Positions 1 to 7,699 of a DNA stretch of 23,513 nucleotides are shown here, in pieces. The DNA is taken from positions 1 through 23,513 of the forward strand of contig CAUTVF010000008.1 of NCBI GenBank assembly GCA_963541805.1. Reading direction: 5' to 3'. The stretch's first letter is position 1. Each line of letters opens with the position of its first letter. A program made the position numbers and the translations under genes. The notes under the pieces were generated by a model. That model was not told the DNA's origin. It made no database searches and worked only from the letters and a program-made list of their open reading frames with translations. This stretch comes from CAUTVF01 sp963541805. GTDB lineage: Bacteria; Pseudomonadota; Alphaproteobacteria; Rs-D84; CASDRH01.

Positions 1-1860
1 GCCGGAGAAAGAAGCATTTCCTTGATTTTCTAAATTACCTCCCAGCATATTAATTTTTCCAGTATTTTCTACCTTAAAATCATTTCCTGTGTTGTTTTTT
101 ATACTTTCTGTTGCGTTGATAGTCCCACTGGATGCAATAACCGTCCCATTATTTGTCATCTTTTTTGTCGAAATTCCTGATCCACTTTGCCCATTTAAAT
201 TGATCGTGCCATAATTGGTAAGTGTATCTGAAATTTCTACAGATGACCGTTCATTAATTGATAATTTATTAGTATTATCTAAATTTTCTGCTAGTATCTT
301 AGATTGATCAGTATTTCCAGATAACTTAATTGTCCCAGCATTTGTTATTTTCTTTCCACTTGAATCCAGCGTACCCCCATTGTCTACAGTTATATCTCCA
401 TTTGTGTCATTCTTAAAATCTTTTCCAGATATTACCTTGGATTTTTTATTAATATCTATTTTTCCCGCATTATTAAATTCAGTTGAACTATCATTCAAAG
501 ATAAAGAAGTTTCATTATCTCCATCTCCTACAACTAATGTTGATCCATCACTATTTTTAAACTCCCCTTCTATTTTTGCGCCATTTCCAACTACTTTTAA
601 TGTTCCGCCTTTATCATTTTTATAACCTTTGATTATTGCATTATCTTTCTGGACTCTAATAGTTCCTTTATTTTCTATTGTTCCTGTATTGGTCAAATTA
701 CCTTTTATTGTCGCAGTTTCATTTTGATTTATTTTAATTGTACCTCCTGTGTTTGTGAGCTTTCCTACAGTAATTTCTTTGTTTGATTCCATCAGGCCAT
801 TATTTATAAGTTCTCCATCCACCTGTATGTTATTAGAGTTTTTAATTGTTGCATCCCCATTATTTAAAAGGTTTTGCTTACTTGTAATTATTCCGGAAAA
901 ATTGATTTTACCAGTATTGGTAATATCTTTTTCTGAAGTGATACTTGAATTAGAATCGGTGGAATTAATTTCCCCATTATTTAAAAGGTTTTGCTTACTT
1001 GTAATTATTGAATTATTGCTCAATGTAATTTTGCCCGTATTATCCAATCCTTCTGTCAAAATACTTCCATTTTTTAAGTTAATTGTTTTACCAGATTTAT
1101 TTTTTATTTGTGTATTGGATGATATCTTTCCTTTGTTTATTTCAATATTTCCTTCATTTTCAAATTCATTTTGTACAATTATTTCTCCACCATTATTAAT
1201 TTTTAATTCATTTTTGTTTAATATACTTCCCGCTTGAAATTTACCATTATTGACGTTCGTTTTACCTGAATTTGTAAATTGATTGGATACTTTAAAAGTA
1301 CCACTTTTTTGATTACTTCCTATTTCAAGCGTTGCCTTATCATCAGCAGTACTCCCATTTTCAAAATTGTCTGTGGATACCTCTTTTAAAATCCGAAGCG
1401 TTCCATTTCCTGTATTATTATTCCAATCCTTAATAACTGATGGACCACCACCAACCATTTCCAATATTCCATTATTGAAAATTTTTGCAGTGTAACGGCG
1501 TTTGTTTTCTGGCTTATTCCAGTGAAAGCTTCCATTAGATCCTTCATAATTTAACTTTATATCTCCATCGGTTGTAACTTTGTTTTCTTTATTGATTTTT
1601 AAATGTAATTCATATGTTAAATCTGTTCCCTTATGGGGAGAAAGCCACTTATCCTTCTTGTAAGGTTTATGATCCTCTAAATTTAAATCCCATGAACCTT
1701 TAATATCAACATCTTCCGGGGTTTTCGGGTACTCATACCCAAATAAGTTATGAGAGGTTGTAGATAAAAGAAGTAATAAAATTGAGGACAAACAAAAACA
1801 CTGTAGTGATGCTACAGATCTCCGCGTCAAAGATATAAACTTTAACCAGCCCCTAACCAA
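1..1860 (-). CDS. Repetitive surface adhesin / autotransporter-like passenger, N-terminal part (runs off left edge)
   Basis: This open frame covers 620 codons and has no stop before the window edge. It begins with TTG at 1858-1860, preceded by GAGGAG eight bases upstream; no ATG or GTG is available in frame near there. The first ~40 residues have a basic stretch (RGWLKFISLTRRS) and a hydrophobic core (CLSSILLLLSTTS), as in a Sec signal peptide. After about residue 130 the protein becomes degenerate repeats of ~20 residues built on xNxGxIxxxx, such as NTGKITL, NNGEINS and NTGTIENKGT, rich in Asn, Gly, Thr, Ile and Lys. Such spacing is typical of beta-helix or beta-solenoid passengers of autotransporters and large adhesins. 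The expected C-terminal beta-barrel or anchor lies outside the window, so the secretion class is inferred. Adhesion to host or neighbouring cells is likely but unproven. Confidence 0.75.
   Translation of the reverse strand, partial: MVRGWLKFISLTRRSVASLQCFCLSSILLLLLSTTSHNLFGYEYPKTPEDVDIKGSWDLNLEDHKPYKKDKWLSPHKGTDLTYELHLKINKENKVTTDGDIKLNYEGSNGSFHWNKPENKRRYTAKIFNNGILEMVGGGPSVIKDWNNNTGNGTLRILKEVSTDNFENGSTADDKATLEIGSNQKSGTFKVSNQFTNSGKTNVNNGKFQAGSILNKNELKINNGGEIIVQNEFENEGNIEINKGKISSNTQIKNKSGKTINLKNGSILTEGLDNTGKITLSNNSIITSKQNLLNNGEINSTDSNSSITSEKDITNTGKINFSGIITSKQNLLNNGDATIKNSNNIQVDGELINNGLMESNKEITVGKLTNTGGTIKINQNETATIKGNLTNTGTIENKGTIRVQKDNAIIKGYKNDKGGTLKVVGNGAKIEGEFKNSDGSTLVVGDGDNETSLSLNDSSTEFNNAGKIDINKKSKVISGKDFKNDTNGDITVDNGGTLDSSGKKITNAGTIKLSGNTDQSKILAENLDNTNKLSINERSSVEISDTLTNYGTINLNGQSGSGISTKKMTNNGTVIASSGTINATESIKNNTGNDFKVENTGKINMLGGNLENQGNASFSG
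854..1009. repeat. 39-bp exact direct repeat pair inside the adhesin gene
   Basis: Positions 854-892 and 971-1009 are identical over 39 bases, 117 bp apart (39 codons, in frame). Both copies encode IITSKQNLLNNG plus the first base of the next codon. The surrounding repeat units agree only at protein level, so this pair is a recent duplication or gene-conversion product. Recombination between the copies would delete or add 39 residues without shifting the frame. Confidence 0.9.
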
Positions 1861-1882
1861 AACACAGTCTCCTCTACCTCAA

Positions 1883-1910
1883 ATTCTAAATGATTTTTTC
1901 AGTTATTCAA
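1883..1910 (-). promoter_or_regulatory. Sigma70-type promoter for the adhesin gene
   Basis: On the minus strand TTGAAT (1910-1905) is followed after 16 bp by TAGAAT (1888-1883). Transcription would start near 1876, giving a leader of about 16 nt that contains the GAGGAG ribosome-binding site before the TTG start. This supports the TTG start and a promoter separate from ychF. Confidence 0.55.
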
Positions 1911-1948
1911 GTTAAATTAACAATTTAAATTCGTAATGATTTTATTTA

Positions 1949-2031
1949 AGGCATTATTCAAAATAAATATTTATCAGGTAACTTATTTTATTTTTTGAAA
2001 GATAACAAAATATTTATTTTGAATAATGCCT
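1949..2031. repeat. Short inverted-repeat element (MITE-like) at the end of ychF
   Basis: The arms 1949-1972 and 2008-2031 are perfect 24-bp inverted repeats around a 35-bp AT-rich spacer. If the element is taken as 1950-2030, its ends read GGCATTATTC...GAATAATGCC and it is flanked on both sides by TAA, a plausible 3-bp target duplication. The right end supplies the G of the ychF TAG stop. Removing the element and one TAA copy leaves ychF ending in AAT AAT TAA, so insertion into the stop codon would keep the protein unchanged. It could instead be a long stem acting as transcription terminator for ychF, but no T-run follows the stem. No transposase is present. Confidence 0.6.
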
Positions 2032-3139
2032 AATTATTGAATAAGAAGTGAAATATATCTCCATCTTGGATTATATATGCTTTCCCTTCTGTTCGAAGTT
2101 TGCCTTTTTCTTTTACTGCAATTTCAGATCCACATTCTATATAGTCATTATATGCAATTGTTTCCGCACGAATAAAACCTTTTTCAAAATCACTATGAAT
2201 TACACCGGCACCTTGCGGAGCTGTTGCTCCATTTTTAACTGTCCAGGCATGTGTTTCTTTTGGCCCAACTGTAAAAAATGTGATTAGATTTAATATATCA
2301 TATCCTTTTTTAATAATTATATTTAAGCCAGTTTCTTTTAAACCTAGCATTTCTAAGAATTCGACTTTTTCTTCTTCTGTTTTAATAATTCCGATTTCTG
2401 ATTCAATTTTTGCGCTGATTATCACTGCTGAACTATCGTTATTTTTTGCATATTCAAAAACTTTTTTTGTATATTCGTTGCCATTCACTGCATCTGCCTC
2501 ATTTGTATTACAAATATATAAAACCGGTTTTTCTGTCAGTAACTGCAACATTGAAAAGTGTTTTAACTCATTCGGATCCTGAATCTCTTTCAAAGCTGCT
2601 CTTGCAGGATTGCCGGATTCAAGAATTGACAATACCTTTTCCATTATCGGTAAGATGCCTTTTGCTTCTTTATCGTTATTTTTTGCTTTTTTTCTGACAT
2701 TGTCAATTCGTTTTTGGATGCTCTCCAAATCTGATAGAATCAATTCTGTATTAATTATTTCAATATCTCTTATTGGATCAATTGTATTTTCAACATGTGT
2801 AATATCTGGATTCTCAAAACATCTAACAACATGCAATATTGCATCTACCTCACGAATATTTGCTAAAAATTTATTTCCTAATCCCTCACCTCGCGAAGCT
2901 CCTTTAACCAATCCTGCAATATCAACAATATTTAATTTTGCCGGAACTATATTTTGGGATCCTGCGAGGTTCGCAAGTTTTTGCAGTCTTTCGTCCGGCA
3001 CGGCAACAGTCCCATTATTAGGTTCAATAGTGCAAAATGGGTAATTCGCAGACATTGCAGAAATTGTTTGAGTAAGTGCATTAAATAATGTTGATTTGCC
3101 AACATTTGGAAGTCCAACTATACCACATTTAAATCCCAT
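2030..3139 (-). CDS. ychF: YchF/OLA1-family ATPase (Obg-related P-loop protein)
   Basis: The product is 369 residues, the usual length for YchF. Near the N-terminus it has the P-loop GLPNVGKST (residues 9-17), then the family block PFCTIEPN, the G3-type motif DIAGLVKGAS (from residue 73) and, near residue 210, NTNE in place of the G4 NKxD that gives GTPases their specificity. The C-terminus (TEGKAYIIQDGDIFHFLF) is the TGS domain. Family members are cytoplasmic, bind ATP better than GTP, associate with ribosomes and affect translation and stress responses. The ATG is preceded by AAAAAGG nine bases upstream. The gene is divergent from the AI-2E-family gene and lies directly upstream of the adhesin gene on the same strand. 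Its stop codon coincides with one end of the inverted-repeat element. Identification is secure. Confidence 0.97.
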   Translation of the reverse strand: MGFKCGIVGLPNVGKSTLFNALTQTISAMSANYPFCTIEPNNGTVAVPDERLQKLANLAGSQNIVPAKLNIVDIAGLVKGASRGEGLGNKFLANIREVDAILHVVRCFENPDITHVENTIDPIRDIEIINTELILSDLESIQKRIDNVRKKAKNNDKEAKGILPIMEKVLSILESGNPARAALKEIQDPNELKHFSMLQLLTEKPVLYICNTNEADAVNGNEYTKKVFEYAKNNDSSAVIISAKIESEIGIIKTEEEKVEFLEMLGLKETGLNIIIKKGYDILNLITFFTVGPKETHAWTVKNGATAPQGAGVIHSDFEKGFIRAETIAYNDYIECGSEIAVKEKGKLRTEGKAYIIQDGDIFHFLFNN

Positions 3140-3179
3140 TTTAATAAACCTTTTTTATACGATTATGACCAAATTTTAA

Positions 3180-3205
3180 TTGACATTTTATATACTTTAT
3201 ATAAT
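3180..3205 (+). promoter_or_regulatory. Candidate promoter for the AI-2E-family gene and parE
   Basis: A consensus TTGACA at 3180-3185 and a perfect TATAAT at 3200-3205 are only 14 bp apart, which is shorter than usual. TAATTT at 3202-3207 would give 16 bp. The boxes interleave with those of the opposing ychF promoter, so the two directions may compete. Confidence 0.35.
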
Positions 3206-3215
3206 TTGATATCAA
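3187..3215 (-). promoter_or_regulatory. Promoter for ychF
   Basis: On the minus strand TTGATA (3215-3210) and TATAAA (3192-3187) are 17 bp apart, placing the start of transcription near 3180, about 40 nt before the ATG. It overlaps the candidate promoter for the divergent gene. Confidence 0.5.
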
Positions 3216-3236
3216 CATTTATTTACAGGTGATTTT

Positions 3237-4340
3237 ATGCCAATAAAGATTAATTATAAAGAACTATCTGATATTCAGAATGGAAGTAACGCAGTTGTGC
3301 CAGGATTTGGTTTTATGTTTTATACCATATTTGCAATGGCGGTTATTTTGTTTTTGTCTCTTGGTAAGTCTTTATTTTTACCTCTCATTATTGCTGTATT
3401 GGTTTGGTATATAATCCATATTATCAGATCTTCAATTGATAATTTTTTGTGTCGTTTTTTCAAAATGCATGCGTTTGTTCGGTATTTATCATTTTTAATT
3501 TCGGTTAGTCTGTTTGTTTTTGTTCTGTATAAATTTGGTGTGATTTTGAATAATAATTTAGCGCTAATTTTAAAAGATGCTGATGCTAATCAAATGAAAT
3601 TTGTGTCATCTTTTACAAAAATCGCATACGCATTGAAATTAAAAGGTGTAATTAATCAAGATAGTATTGTAAATTTCGTTAATATTAAATCGGTTATCAC
3701 TTTTTTAATTTCTTCTATTTCGAATTTGCTTGCAAATGCAGGAATGATATTTGTTTATCTAATTTTTATATTTGTGGAGCAAAAATATTTTGATGTAAAG
3801 TTAAAAAAAATTGTTAAAAATAGTAAAACGCGTATACAGGTTTGGGAAGTATTAAAAAAGATTGATAGAAATATGAAAATGTATATAACAGTCAAAACTG
3901 GAATTAGCTTTGCAACAGGCTTTGTAGGGTATTTAATAATGCAAAGTATAGGTTTGCAATATGCTGCATTTTGGGGGTTGTTATTATTTATAATGAATTA
4001 TATTCCTACTTTCGGATCGATTATCAGCTCCCTTTTACCTATGTTTTTTTCCTTTTCTCAATTTAATGATGTAGTTTCAATAGCAGTTGTTTGTATTGGC
4101 TTGTTACTTACTCAATTTTTCTTTGGTAATTATTTAGAACCTAAAATTTTAGGGCGTACTTTAAATCTATCACCTTTAGTAATTATTATTTCGTTGGTTG
4201 TTTGGGGTATTATCTGGGGGGTTGTTGGGATGTTTTTATGTGTTCCAATTATGTCTCTTGTTATGGTTGCATTGTCTGCCATGCCAAAGACGCAAAAAAT
4301 TGCAATTTTATTAAGTGAGGGTGGAGATATAGTAAAGTGA
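3237..4340 (+). CDS. AI-2E family (PerM/YdiK-like) polytopic inner-membrane transporter
   Basis: This is a 367-residue membrane protein with hydrophobic segments in the N-terminal third (from about residues 25, 45 and 80), a polar middle region with amphipathic stretches, and a hydrophobic C-terminal half. The family signatures are NYIPTFGSIISSLLPMF in the third quarter and LEPKILGRTLNLSPLVIII followed by VVGMFLCVPI near the end. Members are inner-membrane proteins. Some have been proposed to export autoinducer-2 and others act as Na+/H+ antiporters, so the substrate here is unknown. Length is typical (~350). The ATG follows AGGTGA with four bases between. The stop codon overlaps the GTG start of parE by four bases (GTGA), which suggests translational coupling of the two genes. 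Confidence 0.88.
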   Translation: MPIKINYKELSDIQNGSNAVVPGFGFMFYTIFAMAVILFLSLGKSLFLPLIIAVLVWYIIHIIRSSIDNFLCRFFKMHAFVRYLSFLISVSLFVFVLYKFGVILNNNLALILKDADANQMKFVSSFTKIAYALKLKGVINQDSIVNFVNIKSVITFLISSISNLLANAGMIFVYLIFIFVEQKYFDVKLKKIVKNSKTRIQVWEVLKKIDRNMKMYITVKTGISFATGFVGYLIMQSIGLQYAAFWGLLLFIMNYIPTFGSIISSLLPMFFSFSQFNDVVSIAVVCIGLLLTQFFFGNYLEPKILGRTLNLSPLVIIISLVVWGIIWGVVGMFLCVPIMSLVMVALSAMPKTQKIAILLSEGGDIVK

Positions 4341-6313
4341 GTTCAGATTATTCAGCAAAAGATATTCAGGTTTTAGAGGGTTTAGAGCCTGTCCGTATGC
4401 GTCCAGGTATGTACATTGGAGGAACAGATGAAAAGGCGATGCATCATTTAATTTCTGAAATATTGGATAATTCCGTTGATGAAGCTGTTGCTGGTTTTGC
4501 GAGTGATATTTGGGTTGAAGTTTATCCAGAAAATCGAATAATTATTCGTGATAATGGACGTGGAATTCCTGTGGATAATCATCCAAAATACCCAAATAAA
4601 TCTGCGCTTGAAATTATTTTAACAACTCTTCATTCTGGAGGAAAGTTCACAACAAATGTATATCAGACTTCTGGTGGATTGCATGGAGTTGGAATTTCTG
4701 TTGTAAATGCGCTTTCTCAAGAAATGTATGTTCGTGTTTTAAAAAATGGTACTGGATATCAACAAGCATTTAGTGAGGGTCGTGTAATAAGTGAACTTTC
4801 AAATATTCCTGCAGATAGTTTGAAAATAGAAGGTAAAACTGGAACTGTTGTTGAATTTGTGCCAGATGTTAAAATCTTTGGTAAGATTAATTTTAAACCT
4901 GCAAAAATTTACCGTTTTGTTCGTAGTAAAGCGTTTTTATTTAAAGGAGTTAGAATTCATTTTTATTGTGATCCATTATTGATTACTGATGATATGAATA
5001 TAAATAGTCAAGATGTTTTTTATTTTCCAAATGGATTAACAGAATTTTTAGGAGATGTTATCAAAAACAGGCATCTCTCTGTTAAAACAAAATCTATTTT
5101 TTCTTGCGATTCTGATTTAGCAGAAAATAAGGGTAGAGTAGAGTGTGCAATAACGTGGTTTGATCCAGACACATTTGAACATACTGGCTTTTTATCATCA
5201 TATTGTAATACAGTCCCAACTGTTGAGGGTGGAACACATGAAGCTGGTTTTAAATCTGCAATAACAAAATCGTTGAAACAATTTTCTGAAATGATTGGTA
5301 ATAAAAAAGGATCTCAAATTACAACAGATGATGTATTTGCAGAGGCTGGAGCTTTGTTGTCAGTTTTTTATAAAAACCCTGAATTTCAAGGGCAGACAAA
5401 GGAAAAATTTTCATCAACTGACGCAACGCGTCTTGTCGAAAATGCAATTAAAGATCGTTTTGATCATTGGCTTATTTCAGATAAAAACAGTGGTATCGCT
5501 TTGCTTGACTTTGTAATTGAAAAATCAGATGAACGTTTGAAATCACGCAAGGCAAAAGAAACAATGCGAAAAACTGCAACAAAAAAATTACGTCTTCCTG
5601 GAAAACTTGCTGATTGTTCCAGTAAAGATAGAACAGATACAGAACTATTTTTGGTTGAAGGTGATTCCGCAGGAGGTTCTGCAAAACAGGCTCGAAATCG
5701 TGAAAAACAAGCGGTTTTACCATTGCGCGGAAAAATTTTAAATGTTGCATCTGCATCGATTGATAAATTGAATGAAAATAAAGAAATACATGATATTCGT
5801 GAAGCGATCGGTTTTGATAATGCAAGTAAATATTCTGAAGAAACTTTACGTTACGATAAAATTATAATTATGACTGATGCTGATGTTGATGGGGCTCATA
5901 TTGCATCTCTTTTGATGACATTTTTTTATTATCAATTACCTGATTTAATTCGTGGGGGGCATTTATATTTGGCAATGCCGCCTCTTTATAAAATATCATC
6001 AAAAGGTAAAATCTTTTATGTATTTGATGATTCAGAAAAGGATAAAATAATTGAGAAATATTTTAAAGGTGGTTGTGACGTTTCCAGATTCAAGGGATTG
6101 GGAGAAATGAATGCAGATCAACTAAAAGATACTACGATGGATCCCAAAAAACGTATGTTGCTCCGTGTTGAAATTCCAGAAAATACAGAAGAGGGGGCCG
6201 AAGAAAGCGAATTTACAAAAGATCTAGTAAATCGTCTGATGGGAAAAAATGCAGAAAATAGATTCCGTTTTATTCAGGAACATGCAACCTTTGTAGAAAA
6301 TTTAGATATATAA
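4337..6313 (+). CDS. parE: DNA topoisomerase IV subunit B
   Basis: ParE is the ATPase and Toprim subunit of topoisomerase IV, which decatenates sister chromosomes with ParC (not in this window). The 658-residue product opens with the GHKL ATPase region: LEGLEPVRMRPGMYIGGTDE, the ATP-binding EILDNSVDEA, DNGRGIP, and GGLHGVGISVVNAL. The Toprim domain shows EGDSAGGSAKQ (from E441) and TDADVDGAH with the metal-binding D514 and D516, followed by the C-terminal block SRFKGLGEMNADQLKDTTMDP. The IGGTDE..HHL opening and the length below 700 (GyrB is usually ~800) favour ParE over GyrB. The start is GTG, overlapping the upstream stop. A hairpin follows the TAA. Confidence 0.94.
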   Translation: MSSDYSAKDIQVLEGLEPVRMRPGMYIGGTDEKAMHHLISEILDNSVDEAVAGFASDIWVEVYPENRIIIRDNGRGIPVDNHPKYPNKSALEIILTTLHSGGKFTTNVYQTSGGLHGVGISVVNALSQEMYVRVLKNGTGYQQAFSEGRVISELSNIPADSLKIEGKTGTVVEFVPDVKIFGKINFKPAKIYRFVRSKAFLFKGVRIHFYCDPLLITDDMNINSQDVFYFPNGLTEFLGDVIKNRHLSVKTKSIFSCDSDLAENKGRVECAITWFDPDTFEHTGFLSSYCNTVPTVEGGTHEAGFKSAITKSLKQFSEMIGNKKGSQITTDDVFAEAGALLSVFYKNPEFQGQTKEKFSSTDATRLVENAIKDRFDHWLISDKNSGIALLDFVIEKSDERLKSRKAKETMRKTATKKLRLPGKLADCSSKDRTDTELFLVEGDSAGGSAKQARNREKQAVLPLRGKILNVASASIDKLNENKEIHDIREAIGFDNASKYSEETLRYDKIIIMTDADVDGAHIASLLMTFFYYQLPDLIRGGHLYLAMPPLYKISSKGKIFYVFDDSEKDKIIEKYFKGGCDVSRFKGLGEMNADQLKDTTMDPKKRMLLRVEIPENTEEGAEESEFTKDLVNRLMGKNAENRFRFIQEHATFVENLDI

Positions 6314-6331
6314 AATATTCTCTATTCAATA

Positions 6332-6356
6332 TCCTCCTAAAACAGGAGGAGTTATT
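6332..6356. terminator. Hairpin terminator between convergent parE and greA
   Basis: TCCTCCT (6332-6338) pairs with AGGAGGA (6344-6350) around a five-base loop, followed on the + strand by GTTATTTTAT. It sits directly after parE and touches the end of greA, so it most likely ends parE transcription. The T-run on the greA side is weaker. Confidence 0.65.
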
Positions 6357-6830
6357 TTATTTAAAGCTTACTTCTTGAATTTCAAAAAATTTTTCACCTG
6401 ATGGAGTCCTGACCATAATTTCATCTCCCTCATTTTTCCCCATTATTGCTTTTGCAACTGGGCTTTCATTTGAAATTAAACCATGTTCGAGGTTTGCTTC
6501 GTACTCTCCAACAATCTGGTATGTTTTAATCTCATCTGAATCTAGATTTTGCAGTTTAACAGTTGCCCCAAATGATACAGTTTTTCCAGATAAGGTTGCA
6601 ACATCAATTACATCTGAATTTGCTGATAACATTTCCAAATATGCAATACGGCGCTCAATTAATGATTGTTTTTCCTTTGCAGATTTGTATTCAGCATTTT
6701 CCGACAAATCCCCCAATTCACGAGCATCAGCAATTGCCTGAATAATCAATGGACGTTCAACTTGTTTTAAGTTTTTTAATTCTTCTTCTAATTGTTTAAA
6801 TCCACTTTTCGTGATCGGTTTTAAATTCAT
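6357..6830 (-). CDS. greA: Transcription elongation factor GreA
   Basis: GreA enters the RNA polymerase secondary channel and stimulates cleavage of backtracked RNA. The product is 157 residues, matching the family. The N-terminal coiled-coil carries the signature DARELGDLSENAEYKSAKE, with the acidic tip residues D41 and E44 in the positions needed for catalysis. The C-terminal domain (FGATVKLQN..., ISNESPVAKAIMGKNEGDEI) is the FKBP-like fold. The ATG has a perfect AGGAGG upstream. The gene is convergent with parE and divergent from the peptidase series. Its leader contains a terminator-like hairpin, described separately. Identification is secure. Confidence 0.97.
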   Translation of the reverse strand: MNLKPITKSGFKQLEEELKNLKQVERPLIIQAIADARELGDLSENAEYKSAKEKQSLIERRIAYLEMLSANSDVIDVATLSGKTVSFGATVKLQNLDSDEIKTYQIVGEYEANLEHGLISNESPVAKAIMGKNEGDEIMVRTPSGEKFFEIQEVSFK

Positions 6831-6853
6831 TTTTAACCTCCTGATTAAAAATT

Positions 6854-6889
6854 AAAAAAATAATATCCTTCTCTTTCAAAAAGGGTATT
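6854..6889 (-). terminator. Terminator-like hairpin in the greA leader (possible attenuator)
   Basis: In the minus-strand transcript the arms 6889-6881 and 6870-6862 form a nine-pair stem with one central A.C mismatch and a ten-base loop. An A and seven T follow, about 15 nt upstream of the greA ribosome-binding site. Placement between promoter and gene suggests premature termination in the leader. The mismatch and large loop make it weak. Confidence 0.35.
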
Positions 6890-6912
6890 TGTTTCTCTCT
6901 AATAAGAGGCAA

Positions 6913-6940
6913 ATACTAATACTTAATAATTATTTTTCAA
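6913..6940 (-). promoter_or_regulatory. Promoter for greA
   Basis: Minus-strand TTGAAA (6940-6935) and TAGTAT (6918-6913) are 16 bp apart. The start would be near 6906, giving a leader of about 75 nt. The downstream part of this promoter also forms an imperfect inverted repeat, GTATTTG at 6885-6891 with CAAATAC at 6910-6916. Confidence 0.5.
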
Positions 6941-6964
6941 TGATCTTTTTAAAAAGTATTTTTC

Positions 6965-6994
6965 TTGCATTATGTTAAGTCGGTTTAGTATAAT
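6965..6994 (+). promoter_or_regulatory. Promoter of the peptidase-kinase-suf series
   Basis: TTGCAT (6965-6970) and a perfect TATAAT (6989-6994) are 18 bp apart, so transcription should start near 7001. This rules out the upstream in-frame ATG at 6972 as the real start of the next gene. Confidence 0.6.
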
Positions 6995-7001
6995 CACAAG
7001 A

Positions 7002-7697
7002 ATGAGATTTATGAAAATAATTCCAGTTAAAGTTATTATAATTATATGCCTTGGCATGCTATTATTTCGTAGTGTTTTTAGTAATTTTAAACAAATCATT
7101 TTATGGGTTGAAGATAGTTTTAAAGATAAGCCGGTTTTTGTCATAAACGATTTATCGGTTGAACAAAAACAAAAATTAATACATGTGAATGCGTGGAACA
7201 AAAAATGTCCAGTTCCATTAGAAGATTTGAAGATTTTAACAGTATCATTTAAAGATTTTAAAAATCAAAATCAAATTGGGCAGATTATCGTTCATAAAAA
7301 GATTGCACTAAATACCATTAATTTATTTAAAGATTTATTTAAAGTTGAATTTCCTTTGGAATCTGTGCGTCCAATTTATGATTTTTCCGGCAGCGATGAT
7401 TTATCAATGAAAGCAAACAATACTAATGCTTTTCATTGCAGATTTGTTACGTATTCAAAAACTGTATTAAGTAAACATTCATATGGGACAGCAATTGATT
7501 TTAATCCGGTTCAAAATCCGTATTTGCGTCGTGGGGTTGTATTGCCAAATAGTGGAAAATTATATACAGATAGAACTAAAATTAAAATGGGAATGGTTGA
7601 AAATATTGTTCGTGTATTAAATGTTCATGGTTTTAAAGTATGGGCGGGTACATGGGATAGTCCAAAAGATTATATGCATTTTGAATTTGTAGACTAA
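7002..7697 (+). CDS. Membrane-anchored M15-family (VanY/D-Ala-D-Ala carboxypeptidase-like) peptidase
   Basis: The product resembles Peptidase_M15_4 zinc enzymes that trim peptidoglycan peptides (L,D- or D,D-specific; the exact bond cannot be told). Numbered from ATG 7002, zinc ligands H159 and D166 lie in SKHSYGTAIDFNP, and catalytic D223 and zinc ligand H226 lie in SPKDYMHFEF at the C-terminus. NTNAFHCR just upstream is also typical. The N-terminus (MKIIPVKVIIIICLGMLLF) is an uncleaved anchor or signal peptide, placing the enzyme in the periplasm. The start is chosen from the promoter, whose -10 box ends at 6994. ATG 7011 is equally possible, and there is no clear ribosome-binding site for either. 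It is the first gene of a codirectional series, with the next ATG two bases after its stop. Confidence 0.8.
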   Translation: MRFMKIIPVKVIIIICLGMLLFRSVFSNFKQIILWVEDSFKDKPVFVINDLSVEQKQKLIHVNAWNKKCPVPLEDLKILTVSFKDFKNQNQIGQIIVHKKIALNTINLFKDLFKVEFPLESVRPIYDFSGSDDLSMKANNTNAFHCRFVTYSKTVLSKHSYGTAIDFNPVQNPYLRRGVVLPNSGKLYTDRTKIKMGMVENIVRVLNVHGFKVWAGTWDSPKDYMHFEFVD

Positions 7698-7699
7698 CT

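Noticed and set aside
380..1237. Two Phe/Ser/Pro-rich open frames on the + strand (380-625 and 749-1237)
   Set aside because: They are antisense to the adhesin. Their composition is the reverse complement of Asn/Lys/Glu repeat codons, and neither has a convincing start.
4337..6313. GyrB as identity of the topoisomerase subunit
   Set aside because: The IGGTDE opening, 658-residue length and C-terminal block read like ParE; GyrB is usually ~800 residues in this group.
6972..7001. Upstream ATG at 6972 for the M15 peptidase
   Set aside because: It lies before the -10 box at 6989-6994 and would not be in the transcript; there is no ribosome-binding site.
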